DNA of 64,000 nucleotides from Leuconostoc lactis (lineage in GTDB: Bacteria; Bacillota; Bacilli; Lactobacillales; Lactobacillaceae): positions 752,501-816,500 of the forward strand of contig NZ_CP042420.1 of assembly GCF_007954625.1 (NCBI RefSeq), given 5' to 3'. Position 1 is the first letter of the stretch, and each line of letters opens with the position of its first letter. The notes beneath the pieces are model-generated. The model had not been told where the DNA came from, ran no database searches, and saw only the letters and a list, made by a program, of their open reading frames with translations. The translations under genes and the position numbers were made by a program. Below are positions 60,996-64,000 of this stretch, piece after piece.

Positions 60996-61952
60996 TTAAG
61001 CTAATACTTTGAGCATAAGTTGTTGGAAATCCGTGACAAAACGATCGGTATCCACCAGAATGGCAGCTTTGGTTGTGGTTGGTTCTAAGAGTTTTGCTTT
61101 ATCACCAATTGTACGACCATAATCACCGCTTTCACGATCATACGTCACGTGCATGGCTAAAGGCATCGTCGTCACATAAGATGGGTCAATCCCAACAGCG
61201 ACTGCCAATGGGTCGTGTAAGGCGGCGCCTTTCTTGTCGATGTCAAGATTGTAATAGGCATCAATATAGAAATCCATTAAATCAGCATATTTTGTGGCAG
61301 CGACCGTGCCCAAAGCGCGCCAAGCGGCTGTTTCTTTTTTGGTGAGTAACGTCCGCAATGTCACATCAAGGCCGACCATCGTCAAATTCTTTTGGTGCGT
61401 GAAGGCATAATCAGCGTCTTCTGGGTCTTGATGAATGTTGGCTTCGGTAAATGGTGTCACATTGCCCGGTACGGTCAAGGCACCACCCATTAAGGTCGTA
61501 TTGCCAATGAGTTGGGCCACTTCAGGGTCTTTTTTGATGGCTGTGGCTAAGTTGGTCAATGGGCCGGTCGGGATAAAGATCAAGTCATCACCGTATTGGT
61601 GTGCTGCTTCAATCAAAAATTCGACGCCAGATTGAGCCTCAACGGCGCGTGGCGCCGTAGCTAAATCCACTTCACCGACACCATTTTTACCATGAATCAG
61701 TTGTGAAATTTCCATGACGTCAAAATGATCAGTCGTTGATGAGTGGCTTTCGCCGAGGAAAACGGGGACATCATCTGCACCGAGGAGATGCAGTAAGTTT
61801 AATGAATTTTGGGCGGCCGTTGTCACCAACGTATTACCGTAACTTGAAATAATACCAATCAAGTCAACGTTAGGATCGCCCACGGCATAAGCGAGCGCTA
61901 AAGCATCATCGATACCTGTATCCAAATCGAGGATCATTTTCTTTTGAGCCAT
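60996..61952 (-). CDS. Nucleoside hydrolase, IunH family (second copy)
   Basis: 318 residues from ATG at 61952; a GTG at 61991 would give 331. KMILDLDTGIDDALALAYA carries the calcium-binding Asp cluster (D-L-D-T-G-I-D-D), IFIPTGPLTNLATAI, TLMGGALTVPGNVTPFTEANIHQDPEDADYAF and ALHDPLAVAVGIDPS follow. Probably a uridine/purine nucleosidase or ribosylpyrimidine hydrolase. It is distantly related to the 27629-28582 protein. Upstream GGAGG serves a short ORF in another frame. Confidence 0.92.
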   Translation of the reverse strand: MAQKKMILDLDTGIDDALALAYAVGDPNVDLIGIISSYGNTLVTTAAQNSLNLLHLLGADDVPVFLGESHSSTTDHFDVMEISQLIHGKNGVGEVDLATAPRAVEAQSGVEFLIEAAHQYGDDLIFIPTGPLTNLATAIKKDPEVAQLIGNTTLMGGALTVPGNVTPFTEANIHQDPEDADYAFTHQKNLTMVGLDVTLRTLLTKKETAAWRALGTVAATKYADLMDFYIDAYYNLDIDKKGAALHDPLAVAVGIDPSYVTTMPLAMHVTYDRESGDYGRTIGDKAKLLEPTTTKAAILVDTDRFVTDFQQLMLKVLA

Positions 61953-61993
61953 AATCGTGTTGTGCGCAGGCAGCTGGTGACCTGTGAGCACAT
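61934..61993 (-). CDS. Short upstream ORF overlapping the second nucleoside hydrolase start
   Basis: GGAGGAA directly precedes ATG (61993), which opens 19 codons (starting MCSQVTSC) and stops 19 bases inside the hydrolase gene. Spacing of only 2 bases is tight. GTG 61991 in the hydrolase frame is the competing explanation. Confidence 0.25.
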   Translation of the reverse strand: MCSQVTSCLRTTRLWLKRK

Positions 61994-62129
61994 TTCCTCC
62001 AATAAAATTGATACCTTTATTATACGCACTCTGAAGAAATTTTGCGTGCTATGACGTATTTTGCGTATAATAAACTTTAAATACATTAGCGTTGAAAGGA
62101 TGTGCGGGTCAAGCGCACAGTTTAAACAA

Positions 62130-63155
62130 ATGACACAAGAACCATACGATATTGCCATTATTGGCGGTGGCCCAGTGGGCATGTTTGCAGCTTTTTATGC
62201 GAGCTTACGTGACATTAAGGTCGTTTTGATTGAGAGCTTGGCCATACTAGGCGGTCAAGTGATGTCCTTATATCCTGAAAAACGTATTCTTGATGTGGCG
62301 GGCTTTCCAGGTGTGAAAGGGGCAGACTTTATTGCAGCCTTAGACCAGCAGTTAGGCATGTTTCCCGTCGATGTGAAGTTAAATACGACGGTGACCAATG
62401 TTGAACAAGCAACCGACTTATTTCATTTGGCGACGAGTCAAGGGGAAACCATTCAAGCTAAAACGGTGATTATCACGACTGGAAAGGGTGCCTTTGAACC
62501 ACGGAAAATGCAAGTTGATGGGGTAGAGGATCTGGTGGGTCAAGGCGTGCATTATTTTGTGACGCAACCACAAGTTTTTAAAAATCGCCACATTGCGATT
62601 GCTGGCGGTGGGGATTCAGCAGTTGATATGGCGGTTATGTTCAATGATATCGCTGCCTCAACGCGTTTGATTCATCGTCGAGAAACTTTTCGTGCGATGG
62701 AACAAAGTGTTAACGCGTTGAACGCCTCGGACGTTATCCAAGAAACACCCCAAAAAATCGTGGCAATTGAGAAGTTGGCAGATGGGCAATTACAGTTGAC
62801 ATTAGCGCATGTGAAAGACGACCAAAAAAACCATGTTATCCTGGTTGATGATTTGATGATTAACTATGGTTTTATTTCGGAACGTCAAACGATCGAAAGT
62901 TGGGCGATTCAACCCGCATTGTCTGGGAACGGTTTTGCGGTTGATCAGGAAATGCGGACTAATATTCCTGGTGTTTTTGCAATTGGGGATGCCAACCACT
63001 ATGCTGGGAAAGCTGATTTAATTGCGGTCGGGTTTGGTGAGGCACCAACCGCTGTCAATGCGGCTATTCGTTACTTTGATCCCCATCGTGGCGGCCCTGT
63101 ACATTCCAGTTCATTGACGTTAAAAACGGATGATTTAGGCCCTGAGCCAAAATAA
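62130..63155 (+). CDS. Ferredoxin/flavodoxin--NADP+ reductase (thioredoxin-reductase-like)
   Basis: 341 residues from ATG 62130; an in-frame ATG at 62100 directly follows AAAGG. FAD motif YDIAIIGGGPVGMFAAFYAS at the N terminus, GGQVMSLYPEKRILDVAGFPG, NADP motif HIAIAGGGDSAVDMAV and the C-terminal GVFAIGDANHYAGKADLIAVGFGEAPTAVNAA match the TrxB-like FNR type (YumC). It lacks the redox CxxC of thioredoxin reductase, supporting the FNR call. A 6-bp hairpin TGTGCG/CGCACA (62101-62119) lies between the upstream Shine-Dalgarno and ATG 62130. Confidence 0.92.
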   Translation: MTQEPYDIAIIGGGPVGMFAAFYASLRDIKVVLIESLAILGGQVMSLYPEKRILDVAGFPGVKGADFIAALDQQLGMFPVDVKLNTTVTNVEQATDLFHLATSQGETIQAKTVIITTGKGAFEPRKMQVDGVEDLVGQGVHYFVTQPQVFKNRHIAIAGGGDSAVDMAVMFNDIAASTRLIHRRETFRAMEQSVNALNASDVIQETPQKIVAIEKLADGQLQLTLAHVKDDQKNHVILVDDLMINYGFISERQTIESWAIQPALSGNGFAVDQEMRTNIPGVFAIGDANHYAGKADLIAVGFGEAPTAVNAAIRYFDPHRGGPVHSSSLTLKTDDLGPEPK

Positions 63156-63183
63156 AAAGCAGCCAAACTTGGCTACTTTTTAT
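63154..63183. terminator. Terminator between the FNR gene and the endonuclease gene
   Basis: AAAAAGCAGCC / GGCTACTTTTT imperfect stem with T-run, usable in both directions. Confidence 0.65.
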
Positions 63184-64000
63184 TTCACATGATTTTGGAT
63201 CGTGACTTTACCAGTTTGATAATCAATCGTGATCCCAGGCTGGACGTTGAAAATCCAGTAATTTAAGTTTAACGTTTTTCCGTTGTCTTGCACAGATTTG
63301 GCCATATAATGGACACCACGCGCAATGCGTTCAGTGCCAACATACAAGGGGGTAACTTGCCCACGAATTTTGATGTTAGGGTGTTGATTGATGGCTTGAC
63401 GGATATCATCCTCAGGTACGAGTTGACCAGGATAAGCGTTTTGAACACGTGTCCCGGCAATCATATTTTCCGTCACCATGGTTGGCATTCCAAAAAACTG
63501 GTAGCCGACAAGATGAGACTTGTTCCATAACGCTTGTTTGCCTTTGCCAAGTTTGACGTTGGGATTGCGGTGGTAGCCACCGACCCATTTCGTGCCATCA
63601 AACCGATCATTGATGAACCAGCCAGAGGGTCTGACTTGATAGTCAATTGTGTCCGGTCGTGGCGTTACCTTATTAATAGCGTCACGACTGGCCACAAAGT
63701 TGGCTTGTTGGGTACGGCCAAGTGCGTCTAATGGTGATAGACTCAAACCATCCACTGGGCGTAGCTTAGAGCCATGTGAAGGAAAGGTTTCCTGCATCTC
63801 GGCGGGTGTAAAAGTGGCCTTATTTTGATTAATATGCACAAGGTCACCGTCTAGCGTGCCATCCCATTGCAAGTTCAGCAAGGCTTGGTTGTCGGGTGCT
63901 GAAACCGTCGCATATTTGGATTGTTGGGTTGTTGGAACTGGGTGTTGGGTTTGATTATTTTGCCAAAGATAAAAGCCGATCAGTAGTAATAAGATAACTG
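63180..64000 (-). CDS. DNA/RNA non-specific endonuclease (EndA/NucA-like), 5' end outside the window
   Basis: The minus-strand frame is open to the window edge: it begins with a hydrophobic helix (VILLLLIGFYLW) and a Gln/Pro/Thr linker, then the nuclease domain. LWNKSHLVGYQFFG contains the catalytic His of the beta-beta-alpha metal nuclease (family DRGH variant N-K-S-H), preceded by WFINDRFDGTKWVGGYHRNPN and followed by TRVQNAYPGQ with the metal-binding Asn. Membrane-anchored and extracellular. Such EndA-type nucleases act in competence DNA uptake or scavenging; the comG operon in the window makes the first possible but not shown. About 273 codons visible. Confidence 0.82.
   Translation of the reverse strand, partial: VILLLLIGFYLWQNNQTQHPVPTTQQSKYATVSAPDNQALLNLQWDGTLDGDLVHINQNKATFTPAEMQETFPSHGSKLRPVDGLSLSPLDALGRTQQANFVASRDAINKVTPRPDTIDYQVRPSGWFINDRFDGTKWVGGYHRNPNVKLGKGKQALWNKSHLVGYQFFGMPTMVTENMIAGTRVQNAYPGQLVPEDDIRQAINQHPNIKIRGQVTPLYVGTERIARGVHYMAKSVQDNGKTLNLNYWIFNVQPGITIDYQTGKVTIQNHVK

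Noticed and set aside
63180-64000. Endonuclease read as complete from 63881
   Set aside because: The frame continues upstream into a membrane helix to the window edge, so the gene is truncated by the window.

Overview
The window reads as an ordinary chromosomal segment of a lactic acid bacterium of the Leuconostoc group of Lactobacillaceae, most probably a Weissella-like species. That assignment is inference from gene content and order: acpS-alr-mazF, rsmG-parA-parB-DUF951-ychF-DUF1129, ytxK-like/ackA, T-box valS, moderate GC, dense genes, short intergenic gaps, and Gram-positive Shine-Dalgarno and intrinsic-terminator signals. I see no transposase, prophage, CRISPR array or rRNA operon. One tRNA-Leu(CAA) is present.

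Layout. 1-1664: end of acpS, alr, a MazF-type toxin without a visible antitoxin. 1.7-7.6 kb: acyltransferase, T-box-controlled valS, GNAT-like protein, FabH. 7.6-15.3 kb: a cell-envelope block with two secreted LysM/EF-hand/CAP proteins flanking a degenerate NlpC/P60-like protein, then a FemX-like transferase, MBL-fold hydrolase, LCP ligase and PAP2 phosphatase; a perfect WalR-type box precedes the first CAP gene. 15.4-19.2 kb: tightly packed ppx-mvaA-unknown-SIR2 operon. 19.2-22.8 kb: metal homeostasis (mntH-usp, CadD-type transporter with an ArsR/SmtB regulator and its operators) plus two unexplained structured intergenic stretches. 22.9-28.6 kb: tRNA-Leu, DUF2075 ATPase, GT8, oligopeptide-binding protein, nucleoside hydrolase. 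28.6-35.1 kb: rsmG-parAB-ychF segregation cluster and a two-component system. 35.1-37.4 kb: nagB under tandem dre-like operators, and pgi. 37.4-40.9 kb: competence pseudopilus operon comGA-GG, in which comGE carries an in-frame stop. 41-46.6 kb: methyltransferase, ackA, an unusual MltG-like/GH73 fusion, a sugar-uptake gene behind inverted cre sites, greA. 46.6-55.8 kb: YfhO membrane protein, class B PBP, NmrA-like reductase, an ABM-like protein behind a strongly structured leader, and a TPP-riboswitch thiamine salvage operon thiW-thiM-thiD-thiE. 55.8-64 kb: pepF, alpha/beta hydrolase, proBA, a second nucleoside hydrolase, ferredoxin/flavodoxin-NADP reductase-type flavoprotein, and the 3' part of a non-specific endonuclease gene running off the right edge.

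The most noteworthy items are (i) the LysM-EF-hand-CAP protein pair with different EF-hand repeat numbers, the first behind a WalR-type box, (ii) the transmembrane MltG-like domain fused to a GH73 glucosaminidase, apparently without the MltG catalytic Glu, (iii) a four-helix rod-like leader RNA upstream of the ABM-like gene, (iv) a WalR-type box that precedes only a very short terminated transcript, (v) the nonsense mutation in comGE, and (vi) both nucleoside hydrolase genes starting inside a short upstream ORF. All functional calls rest on motif reading by eye; no database search or folding program was run.
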